33,952 bases of DNA from assembly GCA_017882465.1 (NCBI GenBank), contig JADGPN010000014.1, forward strand, positions 1 to 33,952, in the 5' to 3' direction. Positions 20,709 through 29,928 of this stretch are shown one piece after another (the stretch's first letter is position 1; each line of letters opens with the position of its first letter). Position numbers and translations under genes: made by a program. The notes under the pieces are model-generated. The model ran no database searches. It was not told where the DNA came from and saw nothing but the letters and a program-made list of their open reading frames with translations. The DNA comes from Solirubrobacteraceae bacterium (GTDB lineage Bacteria > Actinomycetota > Thermoleophilia > Solirubrobacterales > Solirubrobacteraceae).

Positions 20709-21160
20709 TCTTCGGCCTTGCGCACGCCCAAGGTCAATCCGTTGACGCGCTCGACGACCACCCGGTCGCCGTCGTGCAGCGCGCTTCCCTCCTCCAGCAG
20801 GCTCGGCTGAGCCCGCCACAGCCCACCGTCGACGTACACGCGGGCGCCGGAATCGCCGGCACCACGGACCACGCCGATATGACCGATCATCGCCTCGGTG
20901 CCCGAGCGCGGTCGCAAGCGCCGGACCGAGCCGAGGCTGCGGCCCAGGACCAGCAAGCCGGCCGCCGACGCAGCCATCAGGCAGGCCACCACAGCCAGCA
21001 TCAGCAGCAGCCCAGCTCCTGCGCCCACTAACAGCAGGGTCGCTCCCGCCACCAGCGCGACCGCCGCCACACTGGCGATCAGCCCCCCGGTGCTCAGATG
21101 CGCCTCGGCCAGCACCATCACGACGGCGACGAAGACGAGGATGAGACCGAGACCCAACAT
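20690..21160 (-). CDS. NfeD-like protein
   Basis: TM segments then OB-like domain ([23 protein letters not shown]...[17 protein letters not shown]); overlaps the SPFH gene. Confidence 0.85.
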   Translation of the reverse strand: MLGLGLILVFVAVVMVLAEAHLSTGGLIASVAAVALVAGATLLLVGAGAGLLLMLAVVACLMAASAAGLLVLGRSLGSVRRLRPRSGTEAMIGHIGVVRGAGDSGARVYVDGGLWRAQPSLLEEGSALHDGDRVVVERVNGLTLGVRKAEEWELNP

Positions 21161-21226
21161 GAGTTCGATGCTACTCCTCGGACATAGCCGTCCCCGGCCT
21201 CCGGAGATCCTTGTGAACCGTGACGC

Positions 21227-21520
21227 TCAGGCCGCCTTGAGCGCAGCCCAGGGCGCCGGGCCGCACTCGGAGACGCTGTCGGCGAGACGAGTCGCTGTGA
21301 CGTGCTCCCAGCGTCCGCTCGCCACCAGCTCGCGGCACAGGCGCTCGACGTCGCCCAACGACTCACGGGCGAGGATGTCCTCGTCGAGGTCGCGGCTGAA
21401 GATGAGGTTGTCCGCGGCGTGGCGGATTCGCTCCTGCTCCTGGTCGAGCAGCTTGCTCGGACCCAGGTCATCGAGGATCTGGATGACTCGCCGATAGGAC
21501 TGGACGCGTTCGGGACTCAT
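21227..21520 (-). CDS. small conserved hypothetical protein
   Basis: 97 aa, MSPERVQSYRRVIQILDDLGPSKLLDQEQERIRHAADNLIFSRDLDED; protein-like composition. Confidence 0.65.
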   Translation of the reverse strand: MSPERVQSYRRVIQILDDLGPSKLLDQEQERIRHAADNLIFSRDLDEDILARESLGDVERLCRELVASGRWEHVTATRLADSVSECGPAPWAALKAA

Positions 21521-21652
21521 ATCGCGCCAGCCTGGATGCTGGAGGTTCGCATGGCGGTGATGATGCCCCCTCGCCGGGCGCCCGCCTTTAGCCCACTGGC
21601 CAAAGATCGGCCGATGCGCTTGTACGCGCGCCGACCCTCGCGGTTCAAGCCC

Positions 21653-22045
21653 TCAATCGGTGAGCGGCCCCGGGTCCTCGGGGACGTCGACCGCGTGCTC
21701 GCGCAGAGCGACGAGCGGCACCACCTCGAGTGCCCGTTCGTGGGTCGACGCCAGCAGCACGTAGGCCGCCGCCCCGTCGACGTGCGCCCGCAGCCAGTTC
21801 ACGGCGGTGACGCACCAGCGGTCACCAGGCACCAGCCCGGGGAAGCTGAAGTGCGGCATCGGCGTCACCAGGTCGTTGCCGATCCGGCGCTGATGCTCGA
21901 GGAACTCGGCGGTGACCACGGCGCAGATCGTGTGGCTGCCACGGTCCTCCGGGCCGGTGCGGCAGCAGCCGTCACGATAGAAACCGGTGACGGGATCGCT
22001 GCCACAGGGCTCGAGCTCTCCACCGAGCACATTGCGATCGGGCAT
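21653..22045 (-). CDS. DUF2237 family protein
   Basis: NVLGGELEPCGSDPVTGFYRDGCCRTGPEDRGSHTICAVVTAEFLEHQRRIGNDLVTPMPHFSFPGLVPGDRWCV; ATG at 22045. Confidence 0.88.
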   Translation of the reverse strand: MPDRNVLGGELEPCGSDPVTGFYRDGCCRTGPEDRGSHTICAVVTAEFLEHQRRIGNDLVTPMPHFSFPGLVPGDRWCVTAVNWLRAHVDGAAAYVLLASTHERALEVVPLVALREHAVDVPEDPGPLTD

Positions 22046-22097
22046 CGCATCAGTATCGCGCGCGATCGATCCAGCCGTCCGCCCGCGCAGCAGTCCC

Positions 22098-22208
22098 TGG
22101 GTCCGTACGTTCGCCGATCCTGCGGGCTCGAACCGGGTCGGCCTGATCGCCGAGATCCCGGATGTGGCCGCCTTCGAGGAGGTCATGCAGTCCCAGGCCG
22201 GTGCGCCC
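22098..22208 (+). pseudogene. truncated fragment of an unidentified small protein gene
   Basis: frame reads WVRTFADPAGSNRVGLIAEIPDVAAFEEVMQSQAGAP, protein-like, but without credible start and cut at the larC stop. Confidence 0.4.
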
Positions 22209-23401
22209 TACCCCAGCTCTCGCTGGGCCGCCGCCCACGCCTGCGCCCACACGGCCTTGGCGGGGCGGCCGAGCGCCTCGGCGGCGCGCGCCACGTCCTC
22301 GTGCTCGGGCGCGAGGTTGATCAGCTCGCCGCCCAGGCGACCGACCTTGACCCCGACCGGTTGCTCATCCACGAGCACCACGTGCCGCTCACGGTCGAGC
22401 TCCCAGCGCTGGATCGGCAGCAGGCGCACGCCGAGCGTCGAGGTGTGGCGCAGCATCGTCTCGGCGACCGCCGTCTCGCGCTCGGGACGGACGACGGCGG
22501 TGAGGACCACCCCAGGCCGGCCCTTCTTCATCTGCACGGGGGTCACCCAGGCGTCGAGCGCCCCGGCCGCGACGCAGGCCGCGACGGCGGCGGCGACGAG
22601 TTCGCCGGATAGGTCGTCGAGCGTGCACTCCACGAGCACGGCCGGACGACGGGCGCCGAGAGGGCCATCGGCGACCTGCGCTCCGATCAGGACCCGGACG
22701 ACGTTGGGCCGGTCAGGGAGGAGGTGGGTACCGGCGCCGTACCCGATCGACTCGAGCACCAGCGGCGGTAGCGGTCCGAAGCGGTCCTCGGCCAGCGCGG
22801 TGACCAGCGCCGCGCCGGTGGGTGTCACCAGCTCGGTCTCCAGCTCCACGCCATACAGCGGCACGCCGCGCAGCAACTCGAGGGTCGCCGGGGCGGGAAG
22901 CGGCAGTACGCCGTGCGCCGCGGAGATCAGCCCGCGTGCGGCGGGCAGCGGCGAGCACGACACTTTCTCGATCCCGAGCGCCTCGAGCGCGAGGACCACC
23001 CCGCACACGTCGGCGAGCGCGTCAACGGCGCCGACCTCGTGGAAGTGCACCTGGTCCGGCGCCACGCGGTGGACGCGGCCCTCGGCGTGCGCCAGGCGCC
23101 GGAACGCCTCCTGCGCCCGAGCGTGGGCACGCGCAGGCAGCCCGGCACCGTCGAGCAGCCTGCTCACCGCCGTCCAGTCGCGCTCGACATGCTCCTCCGG
23201 CGCCACGACCCGTACCGACGTGGCCGCCAGTCCGTGGCGCTCGGACAACTGGGCGGCGAGGTCGAGCCCGTCGACGCCGAGCCCACGCAGACCGGCCCGG
23301 ACCTGCTCCAGTGACGCGCCGGCATCCAGCAGCGCACCCAGCAGCATGTCCCCGGCGACGCCGCCGATCGCGTCGATGTACAGCAACCGCGCGGCGCTCA
23401 C
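22208..23401 (-). CDS. larC: nickel-pincer cofactor biosynthesis protein LarC (nickel insertion), single ORF
   Basis: LLYIDAIGGVAGDMLLGALLDAG, VHFHEVGAVDALADVCGVVLALE, ELVTPTGAALVTALAE; GTG start overlapping the larB stop. Confidence 0.93.
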   Translation of the reverse strand: MSAARLLYIDAIGGVAGDMLLGALLDAGASLEQVRAGLRGLGVDGLDLAAQLSERHGLAATSVRVVAPEEHVERDWTAVSRLLDGAGLPARAHARAQEAFRRLAHAEGRVHRVAPDQVHFHEVGAVDALADVCGVVLALEALGIEKVSCSPLPAARGLISAAHGVLPLPAPATLELLRGVPLYGVELETELVTPTGAALVTALAEDRFGPLPPLVLESIGYGAGTHLLPDRPNVVRVLIGAQVADGPLGARRPAVLVECTLDDLSGELVAAAVAACVAAGALDAWVTPVQMKKGRPGVVLTAVVRPERETAVAETMLRHTSTLGVRLLPIQRWELDRERHVVLVDEQPVGVKVGRLGGELINLAPEHEDVARAAEALGRPAKAVWAQAWAAAQRELG

Positions 23402-24159
23402 GCCGCGCCCGCGGCGGCGCGGGCGATCCGCGCCGCGATCGTCGCTGCGCCGAACCCGTCGTCGATGTTGACGACCGCGACTCCGGCGGCGCAGGAGCTG
23501 AGCATCGACAGCAGCGCCGGAATGCCGCCGGCGGCGACTCCGTATCCCGTGCTGGTGGGGACGGCGATCACCGGCGAGGAGACCAGGCCACCCACCACGG
23601 AGGCCAGCGCGGCATCCTGACCGGCGACGACCACGACGCAGTCGGCCGCATGCAGGTCATCCAAGGCCAGCGCGAGCCGGTGCAGCCCCGCGACACCGAC
23701 GTCCTCCTGGACGCGGACGTGCGCTCCGAACAGCCGCGCGCAGATCGCGCACTCGCGGACGACCGGTCCGTCCGAGGTGCCGGCGGACACGACGGAGACC
23801 GTGCCAGCGGCCACGGGGGCATCGCGAGCCAGCCACAGCAGCCGCCCCTCGACGTCCTCCTCGATCTCGGGGGCGACCGCGCGCACGGCCGCCCGCACCT
23901 CGTGGCCGGCTCGGGTCACGAGAATCGTCTCGCTGCCACCCTCCAGCAACGCAGCCACGATCGCCGCGACCTGCTGCGGGCTCTTGCCCTCGGCCAGCAC
24001 CGCCTCGGGAACGCCCTGACGAGCACCGCGCCCAGTGTCCAGGCGCGCGAAGCCGAGGTCGAGAAGCGGCGCCCGGACGAGCAGCTCCTCGACCGCCTGC
24101 TGCGACAGCTCCCCGCGCGACAGGAGCTCGACCAGCTCGCGTACGTCCACCCGCGACAT
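23398..24159 (-). CDS. larB: nickel-pincer cofactor biosynthesis protein LarB
   Basis: VSAGTSDGPVVRECAICARLFGAHVRVQEDVGVAGLHRL, VVVAGQDAALASVVGGLVSSPVIAVPTSTGYG; ATG at 24159 preferred. Confidence 0.93.
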   Translation of the reverse strand: MSRVDVRELVELLSRGELSQQAVEELLVRAPLLDLGFARLDTGRGARQGVPEAVLAEGKSPQQVAAIVAALLEGGSETILVTRAGHEVRAAVRAVAPEIEEDVEGRLLWLARDAPVAAGTVSVVSAGTSDGPVVRECAICARLFGAHVRVQEDVGVAGLHRLALALDDLHAADCVVVVAGQDAALASVVGGLVSSPVIAVPTSTGYGVAAGGIPALLSMLSSCAAGVAVVNIDDGFGAATIAARIARAAAGAA

Positions 24160-24216
24160 CGGCCGCAGTCTAGTCCCGGCTCTCGAACGCTCCACCCGCG
24201 CGGATCGCTCGATCGC

Positions 24217-25497
24217 TCACCGAAGCCGGTACAGGTCCTCCCCGGCGTCGGGCACGACCAGGGTGTCCGGGTCGGCCGCCCAGAGGGCGGGGTCCACCTC
24301 GGCCGGGTCCAGATAGTCGAGGTTGACCCCGCGCGTCACGTGCTCGGAAATGCCGGTGGCCAGCGTCACGGTGACGCGATCGCGCTCGCCGTGAACCTCG
24401 TCATAGGTGCCGGCGCCCCGCAGATGGGTGGAGTGCGCGAGGTCGCCCCAGTGGAGATCCTTGAACCGGTCCCACTGCTTGACGAAGTAGTCGCGGCAGT
24501 GGTAGCCGATCTGCGCGATCTGCGGGTGGGTGGCGCTGATCTCACGGATGTGCGGCGCATACAGCACGACCTGCCCGCCGTCGGCCACGATCGGCTCGAC
24601 CTTGTAGAAGCCCTTGGCGCCTGTCCACATGTCGTCGTACTTGGCGGGGATCAGCGACAGCACCCGACGCACCGGGGCCTCGAGGTAGCGGATGTGCGCC
24701 TGCGCCGACACGTCCGCCGCCGCGCCCCACGCCGCCACCGGATCGCCGAAGGCGATCGAACGCAGGGCATCGGTGCCGGATTGCGGGACCAGGCACAACG
24801 CGAGGCGCTCGCCGGGGACCATGGCCGCCGCCTCGTCGATCAGGGCGCGAACCGGAGTGATCCCGCGCGTCCCGATGATCTCGGCACTGCTGATCAGCGC
24901 GCCCAGCCAATGCGACAGGTCGATCAGCTCACGGCCTGAGACGCCCGGGAAGAGGTACTTGTTGCCGCCCGAGAAGCCGACGACCTCATGCGGGAAGACC
25001 GGACCGACGATCAGCGTCACGTCGTGCTCGACGACGGCGCGGTTGATGCGCACGTGTACGGTGTGGTCCAGCTTCCCCTCGGACAGCTCAGCGATCCGGC
25101 CGGCGGCGATCGTGCCGATGTCCGCAAACGCCGAGGGATCCCACCAGGCATGGTTGAGCACGGTCATGGCCGGATATCGCTCGGCGCCATCACCGGACGG
25201 GTAGCCGAGGTGGGAGGCGAGGGCGGTATCGCTCATCGCCGCGTGAGTCCCCAGCGCGACAAGCACGGTGAGGCGGGAGACGCGCCCGTGCAGCGCTCCA
25301 TGGACGGCCGAGAGCAGCAGCGGCAGCGGGCAGCTGCGGGTCCCGTCGGGCACCAGCACGCACACGCTGCGCCCGTCGAGCCCCGCCGCACTCAGCCGGC
25401 TGGTCACGAAGTCGCGGATCTGATCCTCGTTCAGGACCTCGGCGGCCCCACCGATCCGCGCCACCGAGGCTGGAGTCGGGGCGACCGTTTCTGTCAT
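24217..25497 (-). CDS. larA: LarA-family nickel-dependent 2-hydroxyacid racemase/epimerase; candidate D-mannonate/D-gluconate 2-epimerase
   Basis: VLVPDGTRSCPLPLLL, LVALGTHAAMSD, FPHEVVGFSGGNKYLFPGVSGRELIDLSHWLGAL; followed by larB-larC. Confidence 0.9.
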   Translation of the reverse strand: MTETVAPTPASVARIGGAAEVLNEDQIRDFVTSRLSAAGLDGRSVCVLVPDGTRSCPLPLLLSAVHGALHGRVSRLTVLVALGTHAAMSDTALASHLGYPSGDGAERYPAMTVLNHAWWDPSAFADIGTIAAGRIAELSEGKLDHTVHVRINRAVVEHDVTLIVGPVFPHEVVGFSGGNKYLFPGVSGRELIDLSHWLGALISSAEIIGTRGITPVRALIDEAAAMVPGERLALCLVPQSGTDALRSIAFGDPVAAWGAAADVSAQAHIRYLEAPVRRVLSLIPAKYDDMWTGAKGFYKVEPIVADGGQVVLYAPHIREISATHPQIAQIGYHCRDYFVKQWDRFKDLHWGDLAHSTHLRGAGTYDEVHGERDRVTVTLATGISEHVTRGVNLDYLDPAEVDPALWAADPDTLVVPDAGEDLYRLR

Positions 25498-25555
25498 CTC
25501 AAGACAACCAGGGCCGTGTCGGATCAGCTGACGCGAGGGTTGCTCCGCCGCGCCG

Positions 25556-26995
25556 ATGGTCCACTATACGCGCGTGGTCGCCGGCGACTCCACGCTGAGG
25601 CTGGACCCGGACCGGCTGCTGCCCGCCGAGCCCGGCGAGCGTGCGATCGCGCGGCGCCTGTACGAGACGGTGCGTGAGCTGCCGCTGGTCTCGCCCCATG
25701 GCCACGTCGATCCGCGGCTGCTGCTCGACGATCAGCCGTTTCCGGATCCGGCGGCGCTGTTCGTGACTCCCGACCACTACGTCACCCGGCTGCTGCACGC
25801 CGACGGCGTCGGCCTGGACGCGCTCGGGGTCGGGCAGGGGCGGCCGTCTGAGCCGGCATCGCGCCGGGCCTGGCGCACGGTGTGCGAGCGATGGGAGCTC
25901 TTTCGCGGGACGCCGGTGCGCTATTGGCTCGAGTCTGAGCTGGCCGAGATCTTCGGCGTCACGACGCGCCCGTCGGCGCGAACCGCGGACGCAATCTACG
26001 ACCACGTAGGCAAGCGCCTTGCCCAGGACGCCTATCGGCCTCGGGCGTTGTTCGAGCGCTTCGGGATCGCGGTCCTGGCCACCACGGACGATCCCTGCTC
26101 GGACCTGGCGGCGCACGCTGCGCTGCGCGCCGACCCAACCTGGCCGGGACGCGTGATCCCCACCTTCCGGCCCGATCGCTACCTCGAGCCCGGCGCACCA
26201 GGATGGCGCGACGCGGTCGCTGCGCTCGCCGAGGCGGCGGACACGGACACCGGCGACTTCCCCGGCTACGTGCGCGCGCTGGAGCAGCGGCGCAGGTACT
26301 TCATCGCCCATGGAGCGACGTCGGCCGATCACAGCCACGCCGACGTGCGGACCGACCCGCTCGCAGCCTCCGAAGCGGCACGCATCTACCGAGCGGGGCT
26401 GGCCGGTGACGCCACCGCCGCGGAGGCAATCGCATTCCGGCGCCACATGCTGCTGGAGATGGCGCGAATGTCGTGCGAGGACGGCCTGGTGATGACCCTG
26501 CATCCTGGCGTGCGCCGTCATCATCACCGGCCCAGCTTCGAGCGGTTCGGAGCCGACACCGGCCACGACATCCCGATCGGCATCGAGTTCACCGACGCGC
26601 TGCGCCCCCTGCTCGAGCGTTTCGGCACGCACCCCGGATTCCACCTGGTGCTGTTCACCGCCGACGAGACCGTGTGGTCACGTGAGCTGGCACCGCTGGC
26701 CGGGTTCTACCCCTCGGTCTACGTCGGTGTGCCGTGGTGGTTCCTCGACGCCCCTGACGCGATCCGGCGCTTCCGCGCCGCGGTGACCGAGATCGCCGGC
26801 TTCTCGCGCACCTCCGGGTTCGTCGACGACACGCGCGCGTTCTGCTCGATCCCGGCCCGCCACGACATGGCCCGCCGGGTCGACGCGGGCTTCCTGGCCC
26901 GTCTGGTCAGCGAGCACCGGCTCGATGAGCACGAGGCCGCCGAGACCGCTGTCGACCTCGTGAGCGGTCGCCCGACGACGGTGTTCAAGCTGTGA
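25556..26995 (+). CDS. uxaC: glucuronate isomerase (uronate isomerase)
   Basis: LPLVSPHGHVDPRLLLDDQPFPDPAALFVTPDHYVTRLLHADGV; C-terminal SGFVDDTRAFCSIPARHDMARRVDAGFLARLV; exact start uncertain. Confidence 0.93.
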   Translation: MVHYTRVVAGDSTLRLDPDRLLPAEPGERAIARRLYETVRELPLVSPHGHVDPRLLLDDQPFPDPAALFVTPDHYVTRLLHADGVGLDALGVGQGRPSEPASRRAWRTVCERWELFRGTPVRYWLESELAEIFGVTTRPSARTADAIYDHVGKRLAQDAYRPRALFERFGIAVLATTDDPCSDLAAHAALRADPTWPGRVIPTFRPDRYLEPGAPGWRDAVAALAEAADTDTGDFPGYVRALEQRRRYFIAHGATSADHSHADVRTDPLAASEAARIYRAGLAGDATAAEAIAFRRHMLLEMARMSCEDGLVMTLHPGVRRHHHRPSFERFGADTGHDIPIGIEFTDALRPLLERFGTHPGFHLVLFTADETVWSRELAPLAGFYPSVYVGVPWWFLDAPDAIRRFRAAVTEIAGFSRTSGFVDDTRAFCSIPARHDMARRVDAGFLARLVSEHRLDEHEAAETAVDLVSGRPTTVFKL

Positions 26996-28380
26996 GCACC
27001 GCGCTCTCGAGAGCGGATGGTCACGGCCGGGCCGCCGCGCCGGTCCGGCTCGCGCACCTCGGGCTGGGGAACTTCTTCCGTGCCCATCAGGCCTGGTATA
27101 CCGAGCACGCAGCAGACGCGCCGGATTGGGGCATCGCCGCGTTCGCCGGGCGCGGAAGCACGGAGCTGGCCAGCCGGCTGAGTGGGCAGGAGGGGCTATA
27201 CACGCTGGTCACACGGGCCGGTGACGGGGACCGGTTCGAGATCGTCAGCAGCGTCTCCGAGGCGCGGCTGGCCACCGACCATCAAGCCTGGCTGAGCCAC
27301 TTCGGCGCGGGTAGCCTCGCCGCGGTGACGCTGACGGTGACCGAGGCGGGTTACATGCGCGGGGCGAACGGCGGCCTCGATCTCGGCCGGCCCGAGGTGC
27401 GGGCCGACCTCGAGACCCTGCGCCGCGACCCGGGCGCGTTCGTTCGCACCCCACCGGCGCGGGTGGTCGCGGGGCTCGCCTCGCGGCGCCGGGCCGACGC
27501 GGGGCCGCTCGCGCTCGTGCCCTGCGACAACCTGCCGGGCAACGGCGAGATCGCGGGGCGGATTGTGCGGGAGCTGGGCGAGCTGGTCGACCCCGATCTC
27601 GCCACCTGGATGACCGAGTCGGTCTCGATCGTGACCACGATGGTCGACCGCATCACCCCCCGCACGACGCCGGAGGACGTGCGCACGGTGCTCGAGGCAA
27701 CGGGAGCCGCCGATTCCTGCCCGGTTCTCGCCGAGCCGTTCAGCGAGTGGGTGCTGAGCGGCGAGTTCCCGACCGGGCGGCCGCGCTGGGAGGACGCCGG
27801 AGCGACATTCACCGTGGACGTGAGGCCGTTCGAGCGCCGCAAGCTGTGGCTCCTCAACGGTGGCCACTCACTGCTCGCCTACGCGGGGTCGGCGCGGGGA
27901 CGCGGGACGGTGGCCGAGGCGATCGCCGATGAGGAGTGCCGGGGCTGGGTGGAGCAGTGGTGGTCGGAGGCGAGCCCTCACCTGGAGCCGCCGGGGAACG
28001 AGGTGGCGGCCTACCGCGCCGCCCTGCTCGAGCGCTGGTTCAACCCGCGGATCAATTACCGCCTCGAGCAGATCGCGGCCGACGGGTCGCAGAAGCTGCC
28101 GGTCCGGATCCTGCCCGTGCTGCGCGCGGAACGGGCGGCCGGCCGGCTTCCCGAGGGCGCCACTCGCGTGCTGGCCGCCTGGGTCTGCCACCTGCGCGGG
28201 ATCGGGGCGCCGGTCTCCGATGCGCGCGCGGACGAGGTGGTCCCGCTCGCCTCCGGTGCGCTGCCCGACGCGGTCCGGCGGACCCTGGCCCTTCTCGATC
28301 CAGCGCTTGGCGAGGACGCCGAGGTGCTCGCCACCGTCGTCGAGCAGAGTCGGCAGCTCACCCGGCCGAGGCAGCGATGA
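26992..28380 (+). CDS. uxuB: mannitol dehydrogenase-family oxidoreductase, probable D-fructuronate (mannonate) reductase
   Basis: VRLAHLGLGNFFRAHQAWYTEHA, FSEWVLSGEFPTGRPRWEDAGA, RKLWLLNGGHSLLAYAG; GTGA overlap with uxaC. Confidence 0.9.
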   Translation: MSTALSRADGHGRAAAPVRLAHLGLGNFFRAHQAWYTEHAADAPDWGIAAFAGRGSTELASRLSGQEGLYTLVTRAGDGDRFEIVSSVSEARLATDHQAWLSHFGAGSLAAVTLTVTEAGYMRGANGGLDLGRPEVRADLETLRRDPGAFVRTPPARVVAGLASRRRADAGPLALVPCDNLPGNGEIAGRIVRELGELVDPDLATWMTESVSIVTTMVDRITPRTTPEDVRTVLEATGAADSCPVLAEPFSEWVLSGEFPTGRPRWEDAGATFTVDVRPFERRKLWLLNGGHSLLAYAGSARGRGTVAEAIADEECRGWVEQWWSEASPHLEPPGNEVAAYRAALLERWFNPRINYRLEQIAADGSQKLPVRILPVLRAERAAGRLPEGATRVLAAWVCHLRGIGAPVSDARADEVVPLASGALPDAVRRTLALLDPALGEDAEVLATVVEQSRQLTRPRQR

Positions 28381-29915
28381 GCGCGGACCGTCCCGCGCAG
28401 GTCATCGTCGGGCTCGACGTGGGCACGACCGGAGTCAAGGCGGTGGTGTTCGGACTGAGCTCGTCCTGGCGCCGGGTGGCGATCCGCGAGTATCCGCTGC
28501 TGGCGCCGGCACCGGACCAGGAGGTGCAGGACCCGGACACGGTCCTGGCCGCGGTGGCGGCGGCGCTGGCCGAGTGCGTGGCGGCCGCCGAGGGCGCCGA
28601 GGTCCTGGCGGTCTCGGTCAGCGCGGCGATGCATGGGTTGATCGCCCTCGACTCGCGGTTACGCCCCCTCACTCCGCTGATCACCTGGGCCGACTCGCGA
28701 GCCCGCGAGGAGGCGCGCTCGCTCCGGCGGTCCGCTCTGGGCGCGGAGCTGCACAAGCGCACCGGCGCACCCGTGCATCCGATGACGCCGCTGACCAAGC
28801 TCATGTGGTTCGCCCGGCACGACAAGCAGACGTTCGCCGCTGCCCGCTGGTGGGTGGGGCTCAAGGACTACGTGCTGCTGTGGCTGACGCGCACCGTCGT
28901 CACCGAGCTGTCCTCGGCGTCGGGCACGGGCCTGCTCGACATGGTGGCCCGGACCTGGAGCACGACGGCGCTGGAACTGTGCGGCATCCCTGCCGAGCGC
29001 CTCCCGGAGATCCTGCCCACCACCGCCAAGCTGGCCCTGGCGGCGGCGACCGCGCAGCAGGTCGGCCTGCCCACGAGCACCCCGGTCATCGCCGGCGCCG
29101 GCGACGGACCGCTCGGCAACCTCGGCACGGGAGCGATCGCTCCAGGGGTCGCCGGGCTGTCGCTGGGCACCAGCGGCGCGGTCCGCATGGCCGTCTCCGA
29201 GCCGCGCGCGGACGAGGGCCGAACGCTCTTCTGTTATGCGCTGACCGACAGCGTGTGGGTCCTCGGCGGCGCGATCAGCAACGGAGGCGCCGTGGTCCGC
29301 TGGGCTGAGCGGTCGCTGACGCCCGATGTGGCGGCCACGCCCGAGGCAGGAGCCGACGAGCAGCTGCTGAAGCTCGCGGCGACCGTCGCCCCCGGTTGCG
29401 ACGGGCTGGTGATGCTGCCCTACCTGATGGCCGAGCGAGCGCCGTTGTGGGACCCGGACGTTCCCGGGGCCTACCTCGGCCTGCGCCGCGAGCACACGCG
29501 CGCGCACCTCGTCCGGGCGGCGATCGAGGGCGTGTGCGCGCAGATGCGGCTGATCGTGGACGGCCTCGACGCCGTCGATCCCGTGAGCTCGGTGCGGGCC
29601 ACCGGCGGCGTCTTTCGGTCGTCACTGTGGCGGGAGGTGATGGCGGCGATGCTCGACCGTCCGCTGCAGATCGTCGGCGAGGTGGAGGGGACCGCACTCG
29701 GTGCCGCCGCGCTGGGCCTGTTCGCCCTCGGCCGGGCGTCGACGCTCCCCGATGCCCTGGCCCTGCTCGCCGACGTGGGCGGCCCGCCGCCACCGCGGGT
29801 GACGGCCGACCCGAAGCTCGTGGGGACCTACGACCGCCTGCGAGCCTCGATCCCGGTCTTGATCGAGGACCTCGACCGCGTGGCCGGCCTGTTCGCGGCC
29901 GCCCACCGCGCCTGA
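28377..29915 (+). CDS. gntK: FGGY-family gluconokinase
   Basis: resembles Bacillus-type GntK as I remember it: SAAMHGLIALDSRLRPLTPLITWADSRA, HKRTGAPVHPMTPLTKLMW, LFCYALTDSVWVLGGAISNGGAVVRW; ATGA overlap with uxuB. Confidence 0.86.
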   Translation: MSADRPAQVIVGLDVGTTGVKAVVFGLSSSWRRVAIREYPLLAPAPDQEVQDPDTVLAAVAAALAECVAAAEGAEVLAVSVSAAMHGLIALDSRLRPLTPLITWADSRAREEARSLRRSALGAELHKRTGAPVHPMTPLTKLMWFARHDKQTFAAARWWVGLKDYVLLWLTRTVVTELSSASGTGLLDMVARTWSTTALELCGIPAERLPEILPTTAKLALAAATAQQVGLPTSTPVIAGAGDGPLGNLGTGAIAPGVAGLSLGTSGAVRMAVSEPRADEGRTLFCYALTDSVWVLGGAISNGGAVVRWAERSLTPDVAATPEAGADEQLLKLAATVAPGCDGLVMLPYLMAERAPLWDPDVPGAYLGLRREHTRAHLVRAAIEGVCAQMRLIVDGLDAVDPVSSVRATGGVFRSSLWREVMAAMLDRPLQIVGEVEGTALGAAALGLFALGRASTLPDALALLADVGGPPPPRVTADPKLVGTYDRLRASIPVLIEDLDRVAGLFAAAHRA

Positions 29916-29928
29916 TTACGATTGCAGC

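Noticed and set aside
21520-21653. Possible RNA gene in the gap between the 97-aa gene and DUF2237
   Set aside because: GGTTCAAGCC-like string present but no cloverleaf or terminator that I could fold by eye.
22822-24939. 705-aa plus-strand ORF antisense to larC/larB/larA
   Set aside because: Arg/Asp/His-rich noise opposite conserved genes.
25499-26644. 381-aa minus-strand ORF opposite uxaC
   Set aside because: Antisense to a clear UxaC; no recognisable motifs.
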